DNA of 5,634 nt from DATGSF01 sp035302865 (GTDB taxonomy: Bacteria > Bacteroidota > Bacteroidia > Chitinophagales > Chitinophagaceae). Below the pieces are notes generated by a model, which was not told the origin of the DNA, ran no database searches, and saw only the letters and a program-made list of their open reading frames with translations. Positions 1 through 5,634 of this stretch are shown here, piece after piece; positions within the stretch are counted from its first letter, which is position 1, and the number at the start of each line of letters is the position of its first letter. The stretch spans positions 1-5,634 of the forward strand of contig DATGSF010000183.1 of the NCBI GenBank assembly GCA_035302865.1, in the 5' to 3' direction. The translations under genes and the position numbers were made by a program.

Positions 1-268
1 TATGAATATAATTTGAAAATCTACCATCTTCTACTTTTTTAATAGCTACTCTCCATATATTATCTGATTGTGCAGAACAAAGAGAATAAGAGCGGCGCAA
101 TTCTTTTCCATCTAAATCAAATTTAAAAGTTAGGTATTGACCTGGTAAATAGCTGAATTCTTCTTTAAGTTCTTCAGGAATTTCAAATTCAATGGTTTGG
201 CAATCTTCAGTTTCTTGATGTATTCTGTTTACTTTTAATTCAAAAAAGTCATTTCTTTTTTCCTTCAT
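1..268 (-). CDS. PaaE-like FAD/NAD(P)H oxidoreductase (ferredoxin-NADP reductase family), N-terminal part, cut by window edge
   Basis: The first 89 residues of a flavin reductase are visible; the rest lies beyond the left edge. The ATG at 268-266 is 2 bases after the rsmD stop, which supports both this start and co-transcription. The visible part matches the FAD-binding beta-barrel of the ferredoxin-NADP reductase superfamily. It has LPGQYLTF at residues 41-48, the flavin-binding RxYS-type motif RRSYSLCS at 58-65, and VAIKKVEDGRFSNYI at 74-88, the strand and loop that follow in PaaE-type proteins. Family knowledge: such proteins pass electrons from NAD(P)H through FAD, and in PaaE through a C-terminal plant-type 2Fe-2S domain, to an oxygenase. 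The NAD and 2Fe-2S domains are not in view, so the full architecture is unverified. In Bacteroidota these genes often occur outside phenylacetate operons, and no paa gene is seen here, so a phenylacetate role should not be assumed. Cytosolic; no signal peptide. Confidence 0.82.
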   Translation of the reverse strand, partial: MKEKRNDFFELKVNRIHQETEDCQTIEFEIPEELKEEFSYLPGQYLTFKFDLDGKELRRSYSLCSAQSDNIWRVAIKKVEDGRFSNYIH

Positions 269-270
269 AA

Positions 271-813
271 TCAATTATTATTCCAAGTGAAATAAGTAAA
301 TATCGTTGTTCCATAATTTTTCATTTTTAAAAATTGTGGATGCTCTTGATAATCATTTCTGGGAGTATGCTCTAAAATAAAAATTCCTTCTGGATTTAAT
401 AATTTTTTGTCAAAAATAATATCTGGGATTTTATCTATTTCTTTTAAAGCATAGGGAGGGCCTGCAAAAATAAAATCATAGGATTCTACACAATTATTTA
501 AAAATTTAAAAACATTCATTTGCAATATCTTAAAACCATCAAATTTTAGCTCTTCCATGGTTTTATTTATAAATTGAACTGTGGTTCTATCTCTTTCTAT
601 TAATGTTAAATCTGTGGCACCTCTTGAAGCTAATTCATAAGATATACTACCTGTACCTGCGAAAATATCCAAAGTTTTTAAACCCTCAAATGATATCATA
701 TTATTTAAGGTATTAAAAAGTCCCTCTTTTGCAAAATCTGTTGTTGGTCTTGCGGGTATTCTTGCTGGCGGATGAAACTTTCTTCCTCCATGTATTCCTC
801 CAATTATTCGCAT
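271..813 (-). CDS. rsmD: 16S rRNA (guanine(966)-N(2))-methyltransferase RsmD
   Basis: RsmD uses S-adenosylmethionine to methylate N2 of G966 of 16S rRNA (E. coli numbering) during small-subunit assembly. The 180-residue length is normal for the family. The N-terminus has MRIIGGIHGGRKF and the signature RPTTDFAKEGLFN at 22-34. The SAM-binding motif I is LDIFAGTGS at 48-56, with an acidic E73 at the end of the next strand (LIERD), expected to contact the SAM ribose. The catalytic motif IV, normally (D/N)PPY, reads GPPY at 118-121; the Gly codon GGC is at 462-460. LEH at 147-149 matches the late family motif. The ATG at 813 overlaps the end of the DUF3822 gene by 10 bases, indicating translational coupling, and the stop at 273-271 is followed 2 bases later by the next start. 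The assignment is firm from overall similarity; full activity is less certain because of the motif IV change. Confidence 0.93.
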   Translation of the reverse strand: MRIIGGIHGGRKFHPPARIPARPTTDFAKEGLFNTLNNMISFEGLKTLDIFAGTGSISYELASRGATDLTLIERDRTTVQFINKTMEELKFDGFKILQMNVFKFLNNCVESYDFIFAGPPYALKEIDKIPDIIFDKKLLNPEGIFILEHTPRNDYQEHPQFLKMKNYGTTIFTYFTWNNN

Positions 814-1595
814 TGTATTAATCTATTTATAAAATCTAAAGAAAGTGTGGTATTATTAGAAGTTTTAACATTTAAAGGGAAAAACTCTTCAAGTTTTTGC
901 AATAAATCATTCCAAAATGGTGCTATTCCTTCTAAATGAATATGAACCAAATTTTGTGCAATTTCCTTTTCCTGCAACAATAAAGCTATTTTGTACATCA
1001 ATTCTTGACTGTCCTCATAAGCTAAGACATGATGACTTACAAACTGTTGATTTTCTATAAGTGAAATTGTAGTCATTTTGGGGAAATTGATTATATGGCA
1101 TTTTATTTTGCCTTCAGATTTTTCATTTTTTTGCTTTAAAGCTAATTTTGTAATACTTTCAAATTGCACATTTTTAAAAGAATCCTTTAAAAGTAATTGC
1201 CATCTTTCTGGAATGGGAAAAATAATATACGCATTCAATTCCGGATGAAGATTAATACTAAATAAACTCTCTTCTGAATTTAAAAAATGAAATCTACGAA
1301 TCCATTGGTTTGCATAACCTTCATCATATAAGCTTTCTGGAATTATTAAATGCTTTGGTGAAGTCATCCAAATTTTTTTCACCATTTTAGCATGGGAAAA
1401 TAATCCAGTTTGTTCAAAAATTTGCTTACCTTCTTCAAAATTCCAAGGGCTAGAAAATAAGTAAGATTGCACTTCTGAAATTTCTCTATTCTCTTGAATG
1501 GTAAAAATACTTATCCCAAAATCCCAAAGTATTAACTGAATTTCTTCAACAGTTCCTTGGTTCTCATTTTTATAATTCCAAGCTTTTTGTAGCAT
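804..1595 (-). CDS. DUF3822 family protein, function unknown
   Basis: A 263-residue soluble protein with no signal peptide or membrane segment. I assign it to DUF3822, a Bacteroidota family commonly found beside rsmD, from its layout and short motifs. These are an N-terminal hydrophobic strand pair (LILWDFGISIFTI, 21-33), LIIPESLYDE at 83-92, IIFPIPERWQLLL at 124-136, a C-terminal block VLAYEDSQELMYKIALLLQ at 190-208, and HIHLEGIAPFW at 218-228. From memory, a structurally solved member has an actin-like (ASKHA) fold. I see no clear phosphate-binding loop, so ATP binding is doubtful. The gene overlaps rsmD by 10 bases and lies 58 bases after phoH, with a candidate promoter in that gap. Linkage to rsmD suggests a role tied to rRNA modification or translation, but this is inference only. 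In many Bacteroidota coaD sits in the same cluster; it is not seen in this window. The ATG at 1595 is the natural start, preceded by an A-rich stretch with no Shine-Dalgarno sequence. Confidence 0.75.
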   Translation of the reverse strand: MLQKAWNYKNENQGTVEEIQLILWDFGISIFTIQENREISEVQSYLFSSPWNFEEGKQIFEQTGLFSHAKMVKKIWMTSPKHLIIPESLYDEGYANQWIRRFHFLNSEESLFSINLHPELNAYIIFPIPERWQLLLKDSFKNVQFESITKLALKQKNEKSEGKIKCHIINFPKMTTISLIENQQFVSHHVLAYEDSQELMYKIALLLQEKEIAQNLVHIHLEGIAPFWNDLLQKLEEFFPLNVKTSNNTTLSLDFINRLIQCE

Positions 1596-1623
1596 ATTTA
1601 TTTTTGCTTTTTCAACTTATTTG

Positions 1624-1631
1624 CAAATTTA
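1624..1631 (-). promoter_or_regulatory. Candidate Bacteroidota -7 promoter element for the DUF3822-rsmD-reductase run
   Basis: On the minus strand these bases read TAAATTTG, a full match to the Bacteroidota -7 consensus TAnnTTTG. The site is 28 bases upstream of the DUF3822 start codon, leaving room for a short 5' leader. No TTTG-type -33 element is present at the usual 19-21 base spacing; the nearest TTG lies only 12 bases upstream. The element overlaps a perfect 10-base palindrome, ATTTGCAAAT (1619-1628). A chance match in such AT-rich DNA is possible, so this stays tentative. Confidence 0.35.
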
Positions 1632-1653
1632 AGCTATTTTAATCAATTTAATC

Positions 1654-2688
1654 CTATTCTGTTTTCCCTTGCCTCGATTGTGCTTGTTTTTTTTCCTGCA
1701 AAGTTGTTTTATTTCTTAAATTTTCCTCTCTTTCTTCTTCTTTCTCATATGCATCAATAATCTTACGAACTAAAGGGTGACGTAAAACATCGGTAGCATC
1801 TAATTTTAAATAGCCTATACCTGGAATATTTTTTAAAATATTTATTGATTTCCCTAGACCTGATTTTTGATTTTTAGGTAAATCCACTTGTGTTAAATCT
1901 CCTGTTATTATAGCTTTAGCAGATTTTCCAATTCGGGTTAAAAACATTTTTAACTGTAAATCTGTGGCATTTTGAGCCTCATCCAATATGATAAAAGCAT
2001 TATCTAAGGTTCTTCCTCGCATATAAGCAAGAGGTGCGACCTCAATGATTCTATTCATCATATAATAATTCAATTTATCAGTTGGTATCATATCGTCCAA
2101 AGCATCAAAAAGAGGGCGCAAATAAGGATCTATTTTTTCTTGTAAATCTCCAGGTAAAAATCCTAAACTTTCACCAGCCTCAACTGCAGGACGTGTTAAA
2201 ATAATTTTAGATACTGTTTTGTTTTTTAAAGCTCTAACAGCTAAAGCTACTGCTGTATAGGTTTTCCCAGTTCCTGCAGGGCCTATCGCAAAACAAATAT
2301 CATTATTATTAGATAATTCTACTAAAGACCTTTGATTAGGAGTTTTAGCACGGATAATTCTTCCATGATTAGCGAAAACTAAAATATCTTTTCCTTCCGT
2401 AATAGATTTAATTTCCTTTTCGCTAACAAAGCTATCATCAGAACCTAATATTTGCATGAAGTAATTAGGGGATAAATGTCCTTTAGCTTCAATAAAATCA
2501 AGGATTAATTGTATTTTCGCTTTTGCTTTTTCAATTTCTTCTGGTTTGCCAGATAACTTTATTTGGCTCCCTCGAGCTAAAATTTTTAATAAAGGAAAGC
2601 GTTTTTTAATTAAATTTAATTTGTTATTATTAACTCCTAAAAATTCTAAGGGATCAATATGTCCCATTTCAATTATTGTTTCAGACAA
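1654..2688 (-). CDS. phoH: PhoH family ATPase (YbeZ-like), TTG start
   Basis: A cytoplasmic P-loop NTPase of 344 residues, typical length for PhoH/YbeZ. Residues 1-70 form the family's N-terminal domain, including GVNNNKLNLIKKRFP and the KH-like stretch ILARGSQIKLSG (36-47). The ATPase core has Walker A GPAGTGKT at 136-143, the PhoH signature LTRPAVEAGESLGFLPGDL at 164-182, Walker B IILDEAQN at 233-240, ITGDLTQVDLP at 261-271 and DVLRHPLV at 300-307. All key residues are intact. The C-terminal tail from about 315 is highly charged (Glu/Lys/Gln-rich) and probably disordered. Family knowledge: YbeZ is linked to the RNase YbeY and to RNA/ribosome quality control; ybeY is not in this window. The chosen start is TTG at 2688-2686. 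It gives the N-terminus MSETIIEMGHIDPLEF, which resembles relatives, whereas the first ATG (2667-2665) would remove seven residues. The upstream frame stays open to a stop at 2739-2737 without another usual start. The gene is divergent from the oxidoreductase gene. Confidence 0.93.
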   Translation of the reverse strand: MSETIIEMGHIDPLEFLGVNNNKLNLIKKRFPLLKILARGSQIKLSGKPEEIEKAKAKIQLILDFIEAKGHLSPNYFMQILGSDDSFVSEKEIKSITEGKDILVFANHGRIIRAKTPNQRSLVELSNNNDICFAIGPAGTGKTYTAVALAVRALKNKTVSKIILTRPAVEAGESLGFLPGDLQEKIDPYLRPLFDALDDMIPTDKLNYYMMNRIIEVAPLAYMRGRTLDNAFIILDEAQNATDLQLKMFLTRIGKSAKAIITGDLTQVDLPKNQKSGLGKSINILKNIPGIGYLKLDATDVLRHPLVRKIIDAYEKEEEREENLRNKTTLQEKKQAQSRQGKTE

Positions 2689-2789
2689 AATAGTAAGATT
2701 TATTTCAGATAATAAATAATTTATAAAAAGTAAAGCTTAAACTTTGCTTTTTTCGAAAATAGAAAATATTTAATGAAAAAAATGATTTT
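2689..2789. promoter_or_regulatory. Divergent intergenic region between phoH and the FAD oxidoreductase gene
   Basis: This 101-base, very AT-rich spacer must hold the promoters of both flanking genes because they point away from each other. No perfect TAnnTTTG element was found on either strand. The best plus-strand candidate is TTTG at 2743-2746 followed 20 bases later by TATTTAAT at 2767-2774, which only partly fits the consensus. There is no Shine-Dalgarno sequence before either start, as is usual in Bacteroidota. An imperfect hairpin lies in the middle (see the separate entry). That this region is regulatory is inferred from gene orientation. Confidence 0.45.
2725..2752. repeat. Imperfect inverted repeat (11-bp arms, 6-base loop)
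   Basis: The left arm AAAAAGTAAAG (2725-2735) and right arm CTTTGCTTTTT (2742-2752) are complementary at ten of eleven positions. The exception pairs T2731 with G2746, a G-U wobble if transcribed on the plus strand. The loop is CTTAAA. The right arm runs into further T residues, giving a terminator-like look on the plus strand. However, no plus-strand gene lies upstream within the window, so a terminator role is unlikely unless it stops antisense transcripts from phoH. It could instead be a protein-binding site or a 5' leader structure. Confidence 0.4.
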
Positions 2790-4313
2790 ATGAAAAAACC
2801 TTTTCATTTTGATATTATAATTATCGGTTCCGGAATTGGTGGACTTGTTGCTGGTACTTTATTAGCAAAAGAAGGGTATACTGTAAAAATTTTCGAAAAA
2901 AATAAACAATTTGGTGGTGCATTACAAACTTTTGCTTTTGAAAAAGAAGTTTTTGACTCTTGTGTACATTATTTTGGATCTATGTTTCCAGGTGAAAGTC
3001 AATATAAATTATTTAAATATCTGGAAATTTACGATGAGGTAGAATGGGAATTTTATGATAAAAAAGCTTTTGATATTATTCAATGGGAGAATGAAAAAAA
3101 GTACGCACTACCTCAAGGTGTGGAAGCAGCAAAGAAATATCTATCCGATAACTTTCCAGAAGAGAAGGAATCTCTTATTACTTACTTTAATTTATTAAAT
3201 AAAACAGTGGAAAGCTTTCCTTTGTATCAATTACGTGCAGGAGAAGAGGAAGAAAAGTCATGGGTTCAGGACTGGAATATGATGGATACTTTAAATAGAT
3301 TATTTAAAAATAAAGATCTAATTAAACTTTTAATAGGAAATGCATTTTTATACAATGGACAAGTAAAAAAAACACCCTTTTATGAACATGCATTAATTAT
3401 TTATAGCTATTTCTCTGGTACAGTAAAAGCGAAAAAGGGGAGTAGTCAAATTACTAGAGCTCTTTTAAAAACTTTCTATAAATATGGAGGAAAGACGATA
3501 AAAAACACTTTAATTGATAGTATTATAATTACTGATAATGAGAACTATATAGTAAAAAATGATGATAAGGAGTTCTATGCAAAAACTATTATCTTTAATG
3601 GGAATTTAAAACAATTTCCATCTTTATTTCAAAAGGGCATGCTGCCTAATCGTTGGATAAGGAGATTGCAAGAAGCGGAAACTAGTATGACCTGCTTTAT
3701 GGCACATATTGTCGTTGAAAAGAAGAAAATTCCTTATAAAAAGACAAATTATTATTGGAATGCTGCGGAATCTTATGGTGTTCCCTTGGATTCTGTTGAT
3801 TTATGGCCTTTTAACATGGGAGTGTATTGGACGGAGGATAGGATAAATAAAGGCTGGGTTTCTAGCTTAACTATTTTATCCTATATGAATAAAGAGGTGT
3901 TTTCTGGATTTAAATTGAAAGATATTATTGCTGAAAAAGACTTTAGTAAAATTATAAGAGATGTTGAATATGAGGAAGTTAAAGAAAATTATGGCAATAA
4001 ATTAATCTCTTTATTTCAAAAGAAATTTCCAGAATATAAATCCTTTATTTTAAATTATCAATTTGCAAGTCCTGTTACTTTAAATAAATATTTAAATTAT
4101 CCTGAAGGAGCAATGTATGGAATTATGAAGGATAGTGATTTTCTATTAAAAAATACTTTTTTAGCTAAAAGTCCATTAGATAATATTTGGTTGACGGGTC
4201 AGGATGTTGGCATGCATGGAGTTTTAGGTGTTTCCATACATGCTTTATTAACTACCTTGCAAATTTTATCTAAAGAAAAAGCGGATGCATTATTAGGAAA
4301 AATTAATGCATAA
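2790..4313 (+). CDS. FAD-dependent oxidoreductase, phytoene desaturase / retinol saturase (CrtI/RetSat-like) family
   Basis: A 507-residue flavoprotein of the COG1233-type family. The N-terminus carries the dinucleotide-binding fold: FDIIIIGSGIGGLVAG at 7-22 (GxGxxG at 13-18) with acidic E36 ending the second strand (VKIFEKN), expected to bind the FAD ribose. FGGALQTF at 41-48 follows, as in CrtI-like enzymes. The C-terminal FAD motif is WLTGQDVGMHGVLGVSIHALL, with GQD at 470-472 and GVLGVSIHA at 477-485. This GQD-G-GVLG form resembles retinol saturase / all-trans-retinol 13,14-reductase-like proteins. No signal peptide or clear transmembrane helix is visible. The family desaturates, saturates or isomerises polyenes or other lipophilic substrates. 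No carotenoid or flexirubin gene (crtB, crtY, dar genes) is nearby, so the substrate is unknown. The ATG at 2790 is the only in-frame start before the Rossmann fold; nearby ATGs at 2773 and 2783 are out of frame. The gene stands alone on its strand and ends 12 bases from the convergent DUF445 gene. Confidence 0.85.
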   Translation: MKKPFHFDIIIIGSGIGGLVAGTLLAKEGYTVKIFEKNKQFGGALQTFAFEKEVFDSCVHYFGSMFPGESQYKLFKYLEIYDEVEWEFYDKKAFDIIQWENEKKYALPQGVEAAKKYLSDNFPEEKESLITYFNLLNKTVESFPLYQLRAGEEEEKSWVQDWNMMDTLNRLFKNKDLIKLLIGNAFLYNGQVKKTPFYEHALIIYSYFSGTVKAKKGSSQITRALLKTFYKYGGKTIKNTLIDSIIITDNENYIVKNDDKEFYAKTIIFNGNLKQFPSLFQKGMLPNRWIRRLQEAETSMTCFMAHIVVEKKKIPYKKTNYYWNAAESYGVPLDSVDLWPFNMGVYWTEDRINKGWVSSLTILSYMNKEVFSGFKLKDIIAEKDFSKIIRDVEYEEVKENYGNKLISLFQKKFPEYKSFILNYQFASPVTLNKYLNYPEGAMYGIMKDSDFLLKNTFLAKSPLDNIWLTGQDVGMHGVLGVSIHALLTTLQILSKEKADALLGKINA

Positions 4314-4314
4314 A

Positions 4315-4332
4315 ATTATATGAATTTATAAT
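4315..4332. terminator. Possible weak bidirectional terminator at convergent gene ends
   Basis: The inverted repeat ATTATA (4315-4320) / TATAAT (4327-4332) has a 6-base loop, TGAATT. It spans the 12-base gap between the two convergent stop codons and extends a few bases into the end of the DUF445 gene. On the plus strand it is followed by an A-run rather than a T-run. On the minus strand it is preceded by T residues and followed by a short mixed A/T stretch. The stem contains only A-T pairs, so it is thermodynamically weak. No better terminator exists between the genes. Confidence 0.2.
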
Positions 4333-5564
4333 AAAAAATGGGTTATAGTGTAGATCAATAAACCTACTATACCTCCAACTATTGTTCCATTCACTCTAAT
4401 AAATTGTAAGTCTTTTCCTACTTCTAATTCCAGTGTTCTACTAAGTTGCTTTTCTTCCCAATTCCCTATAGTATTACTTATTATTTCCGCAACTTTATTA
4501 GAGTTTTTAAGAGTTAATTTATATGCTTGAAGTTGAATCCAAGAATCAATTTTTTGTTGTAATTCTATATTGTTCTGCAGTTCGATCCCATAATTTTTGA
4601 TTGCATTTTGGAGATATTTATTTACTTCTTCACTCGTTATTTCTTTTAAAATTGTGTTTTTTATATGCATCCACAAGTCAAAAGAATAGTCTTTTATTTT
4701 CTCTTCATTTAAAAATGTGTCTTTAATTTCCTTTATTTTATTTTGATATTTATCAGTATGTTTTAAATCTTCTGCAAATTGAATAATTTCCTTTTCCAAT
4801 TTTAATCGTAAAGGATGTTCTTTATTTGTTTCCACTTCTGCAAGATAATTTTGCATTCCTTTTAAAAGTTTTTTAGCTATTTTTCTATCAATAAATTTTG
4901 GAATCCATGTTGCGCTATTCTCTTCAACTTTTTGATAAATCATAGATTTATTTTCCAAAAGGTAGTTTTTAAATTTTGTACTCAAGAATAAAATTATTCT
5001 TTCATGTTCCTTTTTTCCAATGAGATGATAAATACCATCAGAAATAATCGTTTCAATTTTTATATGCTTTGATAGTTCCTCTATTTTTCCTGATATAAAA
5101 ATGGAGGCAGCTTCATCATCTATTTGATTTACAGCACTACGAATAATATCTTGAGCATTTTCTATAATTAATTTTTGATTTTTATTTTTTTGCATCCAAG
5201 CACTTAAAAATCCAGCAACTTTTATATTTTTAATATAAGGTCTAATACTTTCTGGAGCCAAGAAATTATCTACTACAAAATTTCCTAAATTTTCTCCTAT
5301 TCTTTCTTTATTATTGGCAATTAGATTTGTATGTGGAATTTTTAATCCTAAGGGGTAATTAAAAAGAGCTGTTACTGCAAACCAATCCGCAAGTGCACCA
5401 ACCATAGCAGCTTCTGAAAATGCTTTAACATATCCTATCCAATGCGAATCATTTGATTTGCTTAAAATGCTACAAATTATAAAAATTATAGCCATTAGAA
5501 GGAATAGACCTGTCGCCAGCATTTTAAATTTTCGAAGTCTTTTTATTTTTTCGATTTCTGTCAT
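4326..5564 (-). CDS. DUF445 family membrane protein (YjiN-like), function unknown
   Basis: A 412-residue protein, the usual length for DUF445 (E. coli YjiN is the familiar member). The N-terminal membrane helix is at about residues 15-33, after a basic cytoplasmic stretch (KIKRLRKFK). The family hallmark follows: AFSEAAMVGALADWFAVTAL at 48-67, PLGLKIPHTNLIANN at 71-85, and KERIGENLGNFVVDNFLAPE at 86-105. A long charged, mostly helical middle region (about 106-385, rich in Lys/Glu/Ile) probably forms an elongated helical domain. A C-terminal glycine-rich membrane helix, GTIVGGIVGLLIYTITHFLL, ends the protein at 393-412. The layout is therefore two terminal membrane anchors around a helical domain. 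No enzymatic motif is seen, and the family has no established biochemical role. The ATG at 5564 gives a standard N-terminus with no Shine-Dalgarno sequence. The gene is convergent with the FAD oxidoreductase; its upstream neighbour is outside the window. Confidence 0.9.
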   Translation of the reverse strand: MTEIEKIKRLRKFKMLATGLFLLMAIIFIICSILSKSNDSHWIGYVKAFSEAAMVGALADWFAVTALFNYPLGLKIPHTNLIANNKERIGENLGNFVVDNFLAPESIRPYIKNIKVAGFLSAWMQKNKNQKLIIENAQDIIRSAVNQIDDEAASIFISGKIEELSKHIKIETIISDGIYHLIGKKEHERIILFLSTKFKNYLLENKSMIYQKVEENSATWIPKFIDRKIAKKLLKGMQNYLAEVETNKEHPLRLKLEKEIIQFAEDLKHTDKYQNKIKEIKDTFLNEEKIKDYSFDLWMHIKNTILKEITSEEVNKYLQNAIKNYGIELQNNIELQQKIDSWIQLQAYKLTLKNSNKVAEIISNTIGNWEEKQLSRTLELEVGKDLQFIRVNGTIVGGIVGLLIYTITHFLL

Positions 5565-5634
5565 AATAATTTATTGAATATGGTATAAAATTAGGATTAA
5601 TTTCATTATTTTTCACTATAAATTTCTTCTTTAT
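5565..5634. other. Upstream flank of the DUF445 gene, no assignable gene
   Basis: Seventy AT-rich bases run to the window edge. On the minus strand, one frame reads KEEIYSEK and then stops at 5608-5606, which could be the end of an upstream gene. A second frame is open from the edge through into the start of the DUF445 gene. Neither can be assigned from so little sequence. A near match to the Bacteroidota -7 element, TAATTTTA (minus strand, 5593-5586), lies 21 bases before the DUF445 start but has no clear -33 partner. Confidence 0.3.

Noticed and set aside
1..268. Assignment of the left-edge reductase to a phenylacetate degradation operon
   Set aside because: The similarity is to PaaE-like proteins, but no other paa gene is present and the linkage is to rsmD, so the pathway is not supported.
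2743..2774. TTTG plus TATTTAAT at 20-base spacing as a promoter for the FAD oxidoreductase gene
   Set aside because: The spacing fits, but the -7 part matches the TAnnTTTG consensus at only about half of its fixed positions, and such strings are common in this AT-rich DNA. It is mentioned in the spacer entry and not called as a separate promoter.
4315..4332. A strong intrinsic terminator between the convergent genes
   Set aside because: The stem is only six A-T pairs and the proper T-run is missing, so it is kept only as a low-confidence possibility.
5529..5634. Minus-strand frame open from the right edge into the start of the DUF445 gene, as the end of an overlapping upstream gene
   Set aside because: It is short, Lys/Asn-rich, and shows no recognisable motif; an open stretch of about 35 codons arises by chance, and another frame offers an equally plausible gene end at 5608-5606.
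1..5634. A novel defence, mobile or multi-gene accessory system
   Set aside because: Both strands were read for transposases, integrases, toxin-antitoxin pairs, repeat arrays, tRNA genes and attachment-site duplications, and none was seen. All genes belong to known core-type families with similar base composition.

Overview
This window is AT-rich, with G+C near 30% by eye. It carries five complete protein-coding genes and one cut by the left edge, all tightly packed. DUF3822 is a family known essentially from Bacteroidota. The start regions lack Shine-Dalgarno sequences and are A/T-rich, and one promoter element matches the Bacteroidota TAnnTTTG consensus. Together these suggest a Bacteroidota chromosome. 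No mobile element, CRISPR array, RNA gene, phage gene or defence module is visible. The region looks like ordinary core genome.

Layout from left to right. Positions 1-2688 hold a minus-strand run. In transcription order it contains a PhoH-family ATPase (1654-2688), a DUF3822 protein (804-1595), the 16S rRNA methyltransferase RsmD (271-813), and the N-terminal 89 residues of a PaaE-like ferredoxin-NADP reductase family protein (268 down to the left edge). phoH and the DUF3822 gene are 58 bases apart, and that gap holds a good candidate promoter element. The DUF3822 gene overlaps rsmD by 10 bases, and rsmD is only 2 bases from the reductase gene, so these last three probably form one transcript. 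A 101-base divergent spacer (2689-2789) with an imperfect hairpin separates phoH from a plus-strand FAD-dependent oxidoreductase of the phytoene desaturase / retinol saturase type (2790-4313). That gene runs tail-to-tail, with a 12-base gap, into a minus-strand DUF445 membrane protein (4326-5564). The last 70 bases have no assignable gene.

Functionally, rsmD and probably phoH relate to ribosome or RNA maintenance. DUF3822 is uncharacterised but physically coupled to rsmD. The reductase, the FAD oxidoreductase and the DUF445 protein have no evident pathway link to each other. The most notable sequence oddity is in RsmD: the (D/N)PPY catalytic motif reads GPPY. I saw no evidence of a new multi-gene system.
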